Below are positions 45,260 through 52,973 of a stretch of DNA of 57,929 nt, in pieces. The DNA lies in the NCBI RefSeq assembly GCF_014648175.1, contig NZ_BMQP01000052.1, positions 1-57,929 on the forward strand, written 5' to 3'. The position numbers were made by a program, and so were the translations under genes. This stretch comes from Planobispora rosea. GTDB lineage: Bacteria; Actinomycetota; Actinomycetes; Streptosporangiales; Streptosporangiaceae. Each line of letters opens with the position of its first letter. The first letter of the stretch is position 1. Under the pieces are notes generated by a model. That model was not told the DNA's origin. It saw only the letters and a program-made list of their open reading frames with translations, and searched no databases.

Positions 45260-47968
45260 TCACCGGGCCGCGTCACCGGAGCCGATCACTCCCTGCAGCC
45301 GCCGAGTCTCCTGGACCAGGCGGCTGGAGCCGCCCCGCGCGGTCGTCTCCACCAGCTCGGGGATGTCGGCGCGCGCCCCGGTGAGCGCGGCGGCCGTGAC
45401 GCCGACGGCGAGCAGGCCGGCCAGGCCCGTGCGAGGCCTGTCCTGCGGGCGGGGAAGGATCCCGCCGCGCAGCATCCCGCAGACCGCCTCCCACACGGCG
45501 GCGTGCGCCCCCGCCGCCACGGCGTCGCCCAGAGCGGCGACCACCGGACCGAGCTTGATCACCTCGCCCGTCACCAGGTCGGCCAGGAACCGGCCGAGCT
45601 CCTGCCCGGCCAGGTCGCCGCGCGCCGCGTGGATCAGCAGGGCGTCCACGGCCGTGCCGCGTGCGCGGTCGTCCCTGAACCCCAGTCCGTGGGCGAGCGC
45701 GGCGGCGCTCACCACCCCGGCGGGACCCTGCCCTCGGGCCAGCCGGACCAGGGGGAGCAGATCGGCCCCGCGGGACCCGGCCAGCGCCGGGAGGCGAGGC
45801 AACATCCAGGCGGTGATCACCTCCCGGTGGGACGGCATGATCGCCGGCCACCACTCCGTCATCTGGGAGGCGGTGCTGACGGCATACGCGGGATTGAGCA
45901 TGCACAACCTGCGGACCAGCACCGGCAGATCCTCTTCCCGGGGCCACACGGCGGGGAGGATCCGGGTCACGATCTCCGGCGAGCCCTCGTAGAGCGGCAG
46001 GCGTTCGACCCGGTGGCCGACGTCGGGGTCGGCCAGACCACCCCGGGCGAGCCAGTCCGCCAGCGCACGGCCGTCGCTCGTGGACAGCCGCCGTGCCCGT
46101 ACGGCCGCCGCCGGGTCGATCTCGCGCGGCAGCCGTACCAGGGCCTGCTGGAAGTCGGCCGCGAGCGGCGGCGTCCCGGCCGCCTCCAGCCGCTCCATCC
46201 TCGCCACCAGCGTGTCCGGATCGACATGACCGGTCGAGGCGGTGGGCGTGGCCAGCAGCACCGGCACGGCCGCGGACTCCAGCGCCACCACGGCCTCTCG
46301 CAGACGCAGCACGGTGAGCACGTCGGGCATGGGGCCGCGCGCCGGGTAGGAGGGCAGGCGCCCCCTGAGCTCCCCGCTCACCTGCGGCGCCACGGCGGCG
46401 AGCGCGGCGCGGGCGGCCAGCAGATGCGGGTCGTCCATCCCGCCGAAGCCGTAGGCCGCGCTCCCGTCGAACAGGCTCGGCCAGTGACCACGCAGCACCG
46501 GCTCGACGGCCGCCCGGACGGCCTCCCGGTCGCGGTGAACCAGCGTCACCAGCCCGCCGACCAGCCGCTCGATCTCCATCTGACCCCTCGCCGCGGTGAC
46601 CAGCCCGACGAGCTCATCCACCGACTCGACGGCGGCGAGCGGCCGCGTCCCCGCAGTGAACGCGGGCAGCGCCGGAGGCGTCCGCTCCGGCGCCCCCGGC
46701 AGCCGGAACGCCGTGCCCAGCCGCTCACGCAGGTCGCCGGGGAGCTCGTCGGCCGCCGCCCGGACGGCCTGGCGCCCCGGCTCCCCCGCCCGCCCGGCAA
46801 GCTTGAGCGCCAGCCGTACGGCCCGCTCCTGCAGGTCCCGCGGGCCGATGCCGAACACGGCGGCCACCGCCGCCAGCGCGTCGTCGGCGCGGCGCGGCTC
46901 CCGGCGCACGGCGGTCTCGATCCAGGAGAACGCGGCCCGCACGCACTTCTTCTCCGGCCGGAACGCCAGCGCGCCGACCGCGTCGGAGAACAGCTCGTCC
47001 GTCAGCAGCCCGGCGTCGTCGGCGCGCCGCAGCCGTACCACGGCGAGCCCGGCGGCCGGTCCGGAGGCTACGGACAGCGACCGCACGAGATCCCTGACCG
47101 GGAGATCCTCCGGCTCCGGCCGGAGAGCGGCGAACAGATCCGTGAACGGCCACGACTCACCGTCGAAGAACGCGGCGGCGCAGCCTTCGGCCAGTTCCCG
47201 GCGCTCGATCACGTCCTCGTCCGCGAGCCCGGCCATCACCGCGGCCCACGCCTGGATCACCTCCGCCTTCGGGCGCAACCGCGCCGACGGGCCGCGAAGG
47301 CGCAGCAGCACGCGGAGCAGGTCGCGCGCCAGCCGTTCACCGGTGACGCGGTGGCCGGCCTCGGCCACCGCACGCATCCAGCCGATGACGAACGTCTCGG
47401 AGCCCGGCGGCTCGATGTCCGGGTCCTCCAGGAGAGCGGCGGCGGGATACCACGCCGACCACCACATCGCCCGGCCCCTGCTCTCGTCGCCGTCATCCCA
47501 CGGCGCCTGCTCCGCCAGACGGCTGACGACCTGCGAGCGCCACTGCGCCGGACGGCCCCGCAGCAACCGCGCGAGACGGTCGGCGTCCCGCCGGTGCCCG
47601 GTCCACAGCCACAGCTCCGGCTTGGTCAGCCATCTCGCGACCTCCCGGGCGTCGTCGAGGCAGACGGCGAGAGCGGCGCGCAGCGCGGGGGCCTGCTCGT
47701 GCTCCGGCCGCTCCCTCCCCCACCAGGCATTCCTGGCCATGGCTTTCCAGAAGTAGATCCGCAGAGGCGCGGCCAGCGCGTATCGGTCCGCGTCCGCCGC
47801 GACCTCCAGCAGCCCGGCTGTTCCCTCCGCGTCGCCCTCCTTGATCCGTTCGAGCACGCGCGGCCACAGGGTCGCGGCGTCACCCGCCGGTGGAGACGGC
47901 GAGTCTCCGGGACCCTGGCCGGGTTGAGCGCCGGAAGGCGCGGGGGTATGCCGTGCCGCGTCAGACAT
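45260..47968 (-). CDS. Large DUF6493-like protein, unknown function
   Basis: A 902-aa soluble protein composed almost wholly of helices, with many Ala/Leu/Arg repeats suggestive of a HEAT-like solenoid. Recognisable stretches include TLWPRVLERIKEGDAEGTAG, KPELWLWTGHRRDADRLARL, FFDGESWPFTDLFAALRPEP and EWWPAIMPSHREVITAWMLP. I recall this layout as DUF6493, whose genes often sit beside SWIM zinc-finger, MoxR-type AAA and VWA genes; none of these partners is here. The ATG start follows a weak site. No enzymatic motif is visible. Confidence 0.68.
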   Translation of the reverse strand: MSDAARHTPAPSGAQPGQGPGDSPSPPAGDAATLWPRVLERIKEGDAEGTAGLLEVAADADRYALAAPLRIYFWKAMARNAWWGRERPEHEQAPALRAALAVCLDDAREVARWLTKPELWLWTGHRRDADRLARLLRGRPAQWRSQVVSRLAEQAPWDDGDESRGRAMWWSAWYPAAALLEDPDIEPPGSETFVIGWMRAVAEAGHRVTGERLARDLLRVLLRLRGPSARLRPKAEVIQAWAAVMAGLADEDVIERRELAEGCAAAFFDGESWPFTDLFAALRPEPEDLPVRDLVRSLSVASGPAAGLAVVRLRRADDAGLLTDELFSDAVGALAFRPEKKCVRAAFSWIETAVRREPRRADDALAAVAAVFGIGPRDLQERAVRLALKLAGRAGEPGRQAVRAAADELPGDLRERLGTAFRLPGAPERTPPALPAFTAGTRPLAAVESVDELVGLVTAARGQMEIERLVGGLVTLVHRDREAVRAAVEPVLRGHWPSLFDGSAAYGFGGMDDPHLLAARAALAAVAPQVSGELRGRLPSYPARGPMPDVLTVLRLREAVVALESAAVPVLLATPTASTGHVDPDTLVARMERLEAAGTPPLAADFQQALVRLPREIDPAAAVRARRLSTSDGRALADWLARGGLADPDVGHRVERLPLYEGSPEIVTRILPAVWPREEDLPVLVRRLCMLNPAYAVSTASQMTEWWPAIMPSHREVITAWMLPRLPALAGSRGADLLPLVRLARGQGPAGVVSAAALAHGLGFRDDRARGTAVDALLIHAARGDLAGQELGRFLADLVTGEVIKLGPVVAALGDAVAAGAHAAVWEAVCGMLRGGILPRPQDRPRTGLAGLLAVGVTAAALTGARADIPELVETTARGGSSRLVQETRRLQGVIGSGDAAR

Positions 47969-48026
47969 GGCCGGGACGTTACTGACCGCCTCCGACAGTC
48001 TCGCGGTCCCCGTCAGGCGCCGCGGG

Positions 48027-49172
48027 TCAGCCCTTGGCGACGGCGCGGCCGATGACCAGGCGCTGGACCTGGTTGGTGCCCTCGACGATCTGCAGGACCT
48101 TGGCCTCGCGCATGTAGCGCTCGACCGGGAAGTCCTCCACGTAGCCGTAGCCGCCGAGTACCTGCACGGCATCGGTGGTGACCTTCATGCACATGTCGGT
48201 GGCGAACAGCTTGGCCATCGCCGCCTGCGTGCCGTACGGCCGTCCCGCGTCGCGGGCGCGGGCGGCGTCGAGGTAGAGGGCGCGGGCTGCGGCGATCTGG
48301 GTGGCCATGTCGGCCAGCATGAAGCCGACACCCTGGAAGTCGACGATGCGGGTGCCGAACTGGCGGCGCTCCCTGGCGTAGGAGGCGGCGGCGTCGAAGG
48401 CCGCCTGGGCCAGGCCGACGGCGCAGGCGGCGATGCCGAGCCGGCCGCCGTCCAGGGCGGCCATCGCGATGCGGAAGCCCTCCCCCTCCGCACCGATCAG
48501 TGCCTCCGGCGCGAGCCGTACCCCGTCGAAGCGGACCTGGGCGGTCGGCGAGGACTTCATGCCCATCTTCCGCTCGGGTTCGCCGAACGAGAGGCCCTCG
48601 GCCGAGGCCGGCACGTGGAAGCAGGAGATCCCGCGCGCCCCGTCGGCGGAGGTGCGGGCCATGAGCGTGTAGAAGTCGGCGGCGCCGCCGTGGGTGATCC
48701 AGGCCTTCACCCCGTCCACGGCGTAACCGTCGGCGTCGCGGACGGCCTTGGTGGTCAGGGCCGCGGCGTCGGACCCGGAGTGCGGCTCCGACAGGCAGTA
48801 GGCGCCCAGCAGCTCGCCGCCGAGCATCCCGGGCAGCAGGCTCTCGCGTTGCGCGCCCGTGCCGTAGGCGGCGACCGGGAAACACGACAACGTGTGCACC
48901 GACAGGCCGAGACCGACCGCCAGCCAGCCCGCGGCGAGCTCCTCGATCACCTGGAGGTAGACCTCGTACGGCTGCGCGGCCCCGCCGTGCTCCTCGGGGT
49001 AGGGCAGGCCCAGCAGACCGGACGCGCCCAGGGTGGCGAACACCTCGCGCGGGAAACGCCCGGCGGACTCGTCGCCCGCCGCCCGCGGCGCGACCTCCTT
49101 GCCGATCAGGTCGCGGACCAGGTCCAGCAGGTCGTGGGCCTCGGGGGTCGGAAGGACACGCTCGACGGGCAT
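48027..49172 (-). CDS. Acyl-CoA dehydrogenase
   Basis: A 381-aa FAD-dependent acyl-CoA dehydrogenase. LLGAYCLSEPHSGSDAAALT is the first family signature, TRPIVDF-like helix RRQFGTRIVDFQGVGFMLAD follows, and QVLGGYGYVEDFPVERYMRE with EGTNQVQRLVIGRA is the second signature; the catalytic base in this class is the Glu of EDFPVERYMREAK or of the EGTN region. Cytoplasmic homotetramer expected. GGAG lies nine bases before the ATG. No electron-transfer flavoprotein or other beta-oxidation gene is adjacent, so the chain-length specificity is open. Confidence 0.93.
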   Translation of the reverse strand: MPVERVLPTPEAHDLLDLVRDLIGKEVAPRAAGDESAGRFPREVFATLGASGLLGLPYPEEHGGAAQPYEVYLQVIEELAAGWLAVGLGLSVHTLSCFPVAAYGTGAQRESLLPGMLGGELLGAYCLSEPHSGSDAAALTTKAVRDADGYAVDGVKAWITHGGAADFYTLMARTSADGARGISCFHVPASAEGLSFGEPERKMGMKSSPTAQVRFDGVRLAPEALIGAEGEGFRIAMAALDGGRLGIAACAVGLAQAAFDAAASYARERRQFGTRIVDFQGVGFMLADMATQIAAARALYLDAARARDAGRPYGTQAAMAKLFATDMCMKVTTDAVQVLGGYGYVEDFPVERYMREAKVLQIVEGTNQVQRLVIGRAVAKG

Positions 49173-49276
49173 CGCCGCACACTCCAGATCATGGGCGTGG
49201 AACAGTGAAGGACAACGGGGTGACCGGGATCGCCGGTCACCCCGATTGTGGCATCCGACCCGATTGTGACATGTCC

Positions 49277-49390
49277 ATGGCGACGCTTCGCGTCGCGGCT
49301 CGGGGGCTGGTAACCGGCTCCCGCCGTCGTCACGTCCTCGCTTCGCTGCGGGCGCTCCTCCATTGGCTCACCGGCGCCCCCGCACGGGTC
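49277..49390. repeat. REP-like dispersed element, copy B
   Basis: Starts ATGGCGACGCTTCGCGTCGC, then GGCTCGGGGGCTGGTAACCG, and ends CTCACCGGCGCCCCCG. It shares its ends and internal hairpin with copy A at 25045 while the middle has diverged. It fills the gap between the acyl-CoA dehydrogenase start and the M24 peptidase end. Confidence 0.75.
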
Positions 49391-49391
49391 C

Positions 49392-49423
49392 ATGGCGACG
49401 CTTCGCGTCGCGGCTCGGGGGCT
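49392..49423. repeat. REP-like element, truncated copy C
   Basis: The first 32 bases of copy B, including the GCGACGC/GCGTCGC hairpin, are repeated without change directly after copy B and stop at the M24 peptidase stop codon. It looks like a partial tandem duplication or a truncated insertion. Confidence 0.8.
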
Positions 49424-50538
49424 CAGATGACGATCAGCTCGCGGGGGCGGTGGTTGACCCGCTCGCCGCCGTCCTCAGTGCAGATCAGGATGTCCTCGAT
49501 GCGCGCGCCGTGCGTCCCGGGCAGGTAGATGCCCGGCTCGACGGAGAAGGCGAAGCCGGGCTCCAGCGGCTCGGTGTTGCCCGCCACGATGTACGGCTCC
49601 TCGTGGCTCTCCAGGCCGATGCCGTGGCCGGTGCGGTGGATGAAGTACTCGCCGTAGCCCTCGGCGGCGATCACCTCGCGGGCGGCGGCGTCGATCTCCT
49701 CGCACGGGACGCCGGGCCGTACGGCGGCGCAGGCGGCCTCCTGGGCACGCTGGAGCACGTCGTAGTACTTCAGGAAGCCCGCCGGCGGCTCACCGACCGA
49801 GTAGACCCGGGTGGAGTCGGAACGGTAACCGCTGGGCATCCGGCCGCCGATGTCGACCACCACCGGCTCGCCGGCCTGGATGACGCGGTCGGACAGCTCG
49901 TGGTGCGGGCTGGCGCCGTTGGGCCCCGACCCGACGATGACGAAGTCGACGGTCACGTGCCCGGCGGCGAGGATCGCCTCGGCGATGTCCCGGCCGACCT
50001 CCCGCTCGGTCCGCCCCGCCTTCAGCAGGTCGGGGACCTGCGCGTGGACGGCGTCGATCGCGGCGCCCGCCTCGCGCAGCGCGGCGGCCTCGGCGGCGCT
50101 CTTGCGCATGCGCAGCCCGCGCAGGACGGTGCCGGCGAGAACCTGCTCGGCGCCGGGGAGCGCATCGCGGAAGCGCAGCGACTGCATCGCCCACATCAGA
50201 TCGGCCAGCCCGACCTTGCCGACCCTGCCCAGCCGGGCGGCCACGACCGCGTAGGGGTCGTCGGTCTCGTCCCAGGCGACGAACTCGACGCCGAGCCGTG
50301 AGGCCGGGGAGTGCTCGGCCGCGGGCAGTTCCAGTCTCGGCACCATCATGAACGCCTCGCCCCGGGCGGGCACCACCAGGCAGGTGAGCCGCTCCAGCGG
50401 CAGCGCCTCGTAGCCGGTGATGTAGCGCAGGTCGGGGCTGGGGGTCAGCAGCAGGGCGTCGAGCCCGGCGGCGGCGGTCGCCTCCTGGGCGGCGGCCAGG
50501 CGGGCGACGGGGTACAGGTCAGAGGACTCCTTTGTCAC
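49423..50538 (-). CDS. M24-family metallopeptidase (Xaa-Pro aminopeptidase-like)
   Basis: A 371-aa pita-bread-fold peptidase. The N-terminal creatinase-like domain contains GLDALLLTPSPDLRYITGYE. The catalytic domain has the metal ligands VVVDIGGRMPSGYRSDSTRV (two Asp), YFIHRTGHGIGLESHEEPYI (His), FAFSVEPGIYLPG (Glu) and GARIEDILI (Glu). I take the GTG before TKESSDLYPV, which lacks a ribosome site but has TAGATT seven bases upstream, suggesting a leaderless transcript; the longer frame upstream is not conserved-looking. Cleavage of Xaa-Pro peptides is expected. Confidence 0.92.
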   Translation of the reverse strand: MTKESSDLYPVARLAAAQEATAAAGLDALLLTPSPDLRYITGYEALPLERLTCLVVPARGEAFMMVPRLELPAAEHSPASRLGVEFVAWDETDDPYAVVAARLGRVGKVGLADLMWAMQSLRFRDALPGAEQVLAGTVLRGLRMRKSAAEAAALREAGAAIDAVHAQVPDLLKAGRTEREVGRDIAEAILAAGHVTVDFVIVGSGPNGASPHHELSDRVIQAGEPVVVDIGGRMPSGYRSDSTRVYSVGEPPAGFLKYYDVLQRAQEAACAAVRPGVPCEEIDAAAREVIAAEGYGEYFIHRTGHGIGLESHEEPYIVAGNTEPLEPGFAFSVEPGIYLPGTHGARIEDILICTEDGGERVNHRPRELIVI

Positions 50539-50619
50539 GTGGACCAATCTAAGGGGTGTCCGCGGTTGCGGGATCACCAATGCGCCGGACCGGCCGCCAC
50601 CGGCCGGAACACCGATGGG

Positions 50620-50649
50620 TTGGCAGTGGAGCGGGCACCTCACTACACT
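50620..50649 (+). promoter_or_regulatory. Probable promoter of the SpoIIE phosphatase gene
   Basis: TTGGCA (50620-50625), 18 bases, TACACT (50644-50649). The transcript would start near 50656 and carry a leader of about 185 nt before a 21-codon ORF and the phosphatase. The 364-bp gap between the M24 gene and the phosphatase holds otherwise nothing I can name. Confidence 0.5.
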
Positions 50650-50840
50650 CCGTGCAATGGCGCTCACGTTTTGTCGGCCGCTTCGGCGGCGGGGCGTCCG
50701 ACCAAGCCCACGAAATCCCTCCCACGGGCCCTCCCACGGGACGGGATCACCCCCATAGGCGAGCCGCAGGCATCCTCCACCGGTATCCCGCTCCTCCAGC
50801 GTGCCGGCGGTCACGCCACCGGTACGAACGAGGAACGACC

Positions 50841-50906
50841 ATGCAGACCGTACGCCCGATCCTCCCCGGTCTGGAGATCAGGACGCCCTCGGCGGTGACC
50901 GGGTGA
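50841..50906 (+). CDS. 21-codon ORF coupled to the SpoIIE phosphatase
   Basis: ATG preceded by GAGGAACGACC opens a short frame, MQTVRPILPGLEI and eight more residues, whose TGA overlaps the GTG of the phosphatase gene (GTGA). The phosphatase GTG has no good ribosome site of its own, so reinitiation after this peptide is a plausible route. It could be a true leader peptide or the remnant of a longer gene. No family is recognised. Confidence 0.45.
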   Translation: MQTVRPILPGLEIRTPSAVTG

Positions 50907-51790
50907 GCGGTCCGGTGCCGCCGGGCACGGCCCGGACGATGCAGCGGCCCCGCGACGAACCCGGCGAGCCCGTCTCCGCCGAGCACGTCCTCCTCAGCGC
51001 GCGCCTGGCCCTGGCCGAGCAGACCGCGTCGGACTCCCGCCGGCTGCTGCTGGAGGTCAGCGAGCAGGCCGCCGCGGAGCGGAACGTGAGCGCCGCGCTG
51101 CGTGATGCGATCATGCCCGGTCCCGGTGCCGACGTGGACCTGCCGCACGCGCGGATCACGGCGCGCTACGTCCCGGCGGGGGCCGGAGCAGGGCTGGGCG
51201 GCGACTGGTACGACGCCGGTTCCCTGCCCGACGGCCGGGCCGTGCTGGCGATCGGCGACGTGGCCGGCCACGGCCTGCCCGCGCTCGCCCGGATGGCCCA
51301 GCTCAGGCACGCGCTCGCCGGGCTGGCCATGAGCGGCGCGCCGCCCGGCCGGCTGCTGGCCTGGCTGGACGATCTGGTCGTGCACCGGATGCCCGGGACG
51401 ACCGCGACCGCGATCGTCGGTCACCTCGACCCGGACACCTCCGTGTTCACCTGGGGCCAGGCCGGGCACCCGGCGCCGATCCTGGTCCGCGACGGGGCCG
51501 CCGCCCAGCTCGCCCCGCCGGACGGGGTGCTGCTCGGGGTCGGCGCGGGCCTGCCGTACGAACCGGCCGAGGTACGCCTGAAGGCGGGGGACCTGCTGCT
51601 GCTGTTCACCGACGGGCTGGTGGAACGGCGCGGCCGTGACATCGGCGAGGGCCTCGCGCTGGCCCTGGAGGCGGCGTCCCGGCTGCCCCGCGGCGGCCTG
51701 GACGCCGGGCTGGACCGGATGATCGAGGCGGTCTGCGGGAGCGCCCCCGAGGACGACGTGTGCCTGCTCTCGGTCGAGATCCCCGGCTGA
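50903..51790 (+). CDS. SpoIIE-family PP2C serine phosphatase
   Basis: A 295-aa phosphatase. A short coiled N-terminus (EHVLLSARLALAEQTASDSR, LLLEVSEQAAAERNVSAALR) leads to the PP2C domain: GAGLGGDWYDAGSLPDGRAV, LAIGDVAGHGLPALARMAQL, WGQAGHPAPILVRDGAAAQL, LLLLFTDGLVERRGRDIGEG and EDDVCLLSVEIPG, with all metal-binding Asp present. It would dephosphorylate STAS-type anti-sigma antagonists. No sensor domain is attached. The last codons and stop are the first unit of a 24-bp tandem repeat. Confidence 0.9.
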   Translation: MSGPVPPGTARTMQRPRDEPGEPVSAEHVLLSARLALAEQTASDSRRLLLEVSEQAAAERNVSAALRDAIMPGPGADVDLPHARITARYVPAGAGAGLGGDWYDAGSLPDGRAVLAIGDVAGHGLPALARMAQLRHALAGLAMSGAPPGRLLAWLDDLVVHRMPGTTATAIVGHLDPDTSVFTWGQAGHPAPILVRDGAAAQLAPPDGVLLGVGAGLPYEPAEVRLKAGDLLLLFTDGLVERRGRDIGEGLALALEAASRLPRGGLDAGLDRMIEAVCGSAPEDDVCLLSVEIPG

Positions 51791-51895
51791 CTCACCTCCG
51801 AGATCCCCGGCTGACTCACCTCCGAGATCCCCGGCTGACTCACCTCCGAGATCCCCGGCTGACTCACCTCCGAGATCCCCGGCTGACTCACCTCC
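51776..51895. repeat. 24-bp tandem repeat, five exact copies, spanning the phosphatase stop codon
   Basis: The unit starts GAGATCCCCGGCTGA and continues CTCACCTCC. Five copies are identical and a degenerate sixth begins GGGATCCC. The first copy includes the last codons of the phosphatase; because 24 is a multiple of three each copy re-creates the same stop. Identity suggests recent expansion. Outside the repeat the gap to the exonuclease gene shows nothing further. Confidence 0.95.
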
Positions 51896-52036
51896 GGGAT
51901 CCCCCGGCCGATCGCACACGGCGTGGCCGGCTTCCGGCAGGTGCGTCCGGTTCCCGGGTGACGGTCCTGCCGGTCGTTTCCGGCCGGGCCCCGATCGGCG
52001 CGCGGACTGTCGGCGCGGCTTGGTTGAATGGGGGCC

Positions 52037-52960
52037 ATGCCCCGACTGATGATCCTCGACACGCCGTCCCTCTACTTCCGCGCCTTCTACGGGGTGCCGG
52101 AGTCGGTCACCGCTCCCGACGGAATGCCGGTCAACGCGGTCCGCGGGGTCATCGACATGATCGCCTCCCTGGTCCGGGAGCACTCCCCCGGCGAGCTGGC
52201 CGCCTGCATGGACGCCGACTGGCGGCCGGCCTTCCGGGTGACGGCCATCCCCTCCTACAAGGCCCACCGGGTCGCGTCCGACGGCGGCGAGGAGGTCCCC
52301 GACACGCTCGCCCCGCAGGTCCCGGTGATCGAGCAGGTGCTGGACGCGGCGGGGATCGCCCGGGTCGAGGCGGCCGGTTACGAGGCCGACGACGTCATCG
52401 GCACGCTCACCGCCCGCTCCCGCGGCCCGGTGGACATCGTCACCGGCGACCGGGACCTGTTCCAGCTGGTGGACGACGCCCGGCCGGTCCGCGTCCTCTA
52501 CACGGTGCGGGGGATCAAGAACATCCAGCCCGTCGACGAGGCCGCCGTCGCCGAGCGGTACGGCATCCCCGGGCGCGCCTACGCCGACTTCGCCGTCCTG
52601 CGCGGCGACCCCAGCGACGGGCTGCCCGGCGTCGCCGGGATCGGCGACAAGACCGCCGCCACGCTGATCACCCGGTTCGGCTCGCTCGCGGAGCTGCTGA
52701 AGGCGGCGGAGGAGGACGGCGCGGAGAACGGCCTGACCAAGGGGCAGCGGGCCAAGCTGGCCGCCGCCCGCGACTACCTCGCCGTCGCCCCGGCGGTGGT
52801 CCGGGTCGCCCACGACGCGCCGCTCCCGGAGACCGGGCCCGCGGGGCTCGTCCTCCCGGCGGAGCCCCGCGACCCGGAGGCGCTGGAGGCCCTCTCCGCC
52901 CGGTACGGCCTGGGCGGCCCGCTCAAGCGCCTGGCCGACGCCCTGTCCTGGAAGGCGTGA
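52037..52960 (+). CDS. 5'-3' exonuclease (FEN/PIN-like, PolA N-domain homologue)
   Basis: A 307-aa stand-alone version of the 5' nuclease domain of DNA polymerase I. MILDTPSLYFRAFYGVPESV, ACMDADWRPAFRVTAIPSYK, VEAAGYEADDVIGTLT and VDIVTGDRDLFQLVDDA hold the acidic metal-binding residues, and GDPSDGLPGVAGIGDKTAAT is the helix-hairpin-helix (H3TH) element. It would remove RNA primers or flaps. A GGGGG run lies directly before the ATG; an ATG three codons upstream seems less likely. Many actinobacteria carry one in addition to PolA. Confidence 0.93.
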   Translation: MPRLMILDTPSLYFRAFYGVPESVTAPDGMPVNAVRGVIDMIASLVREHSPGELAACMDADWRPAFRVTAIPSYKAHRVASDGGEEVPDTLAPQVPVIEQVLDAAGIARVEAAGYEADDVIGTLTARSRGPVDIVTGDRDLFQLVDDARPVRVLYTVRGIKNIQPVDEAAVAERYGIPGRAYADFAVLRGDPSDGLPGVAGIGDKTAATLITRFGSLAELLKAAEEDGAENGLTKGQRAKLAAARDYLAVAPAVVRVAHDAPLPETGPAGLVLPAEPRDPEALEALSARYGLGGPLKRLADALSWKA

Positions 52961-52973
52961 CCCCGGGTCCTCG

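Noticed and set aside
50657..50758. 33-codon frame starting at the predicted transcript start before the SpoIIE gene
   Set aside because: Low-complexity Arg/Pro/Ser/His content and no continuity with downstream coding; likely chance in a GC-rich leader.
51776..51895. Regular repeats considered as a CRISPR array
   Set aside because: Units are directly contiguous with no spacers and no cas genes; it is a simple tandem repeat.
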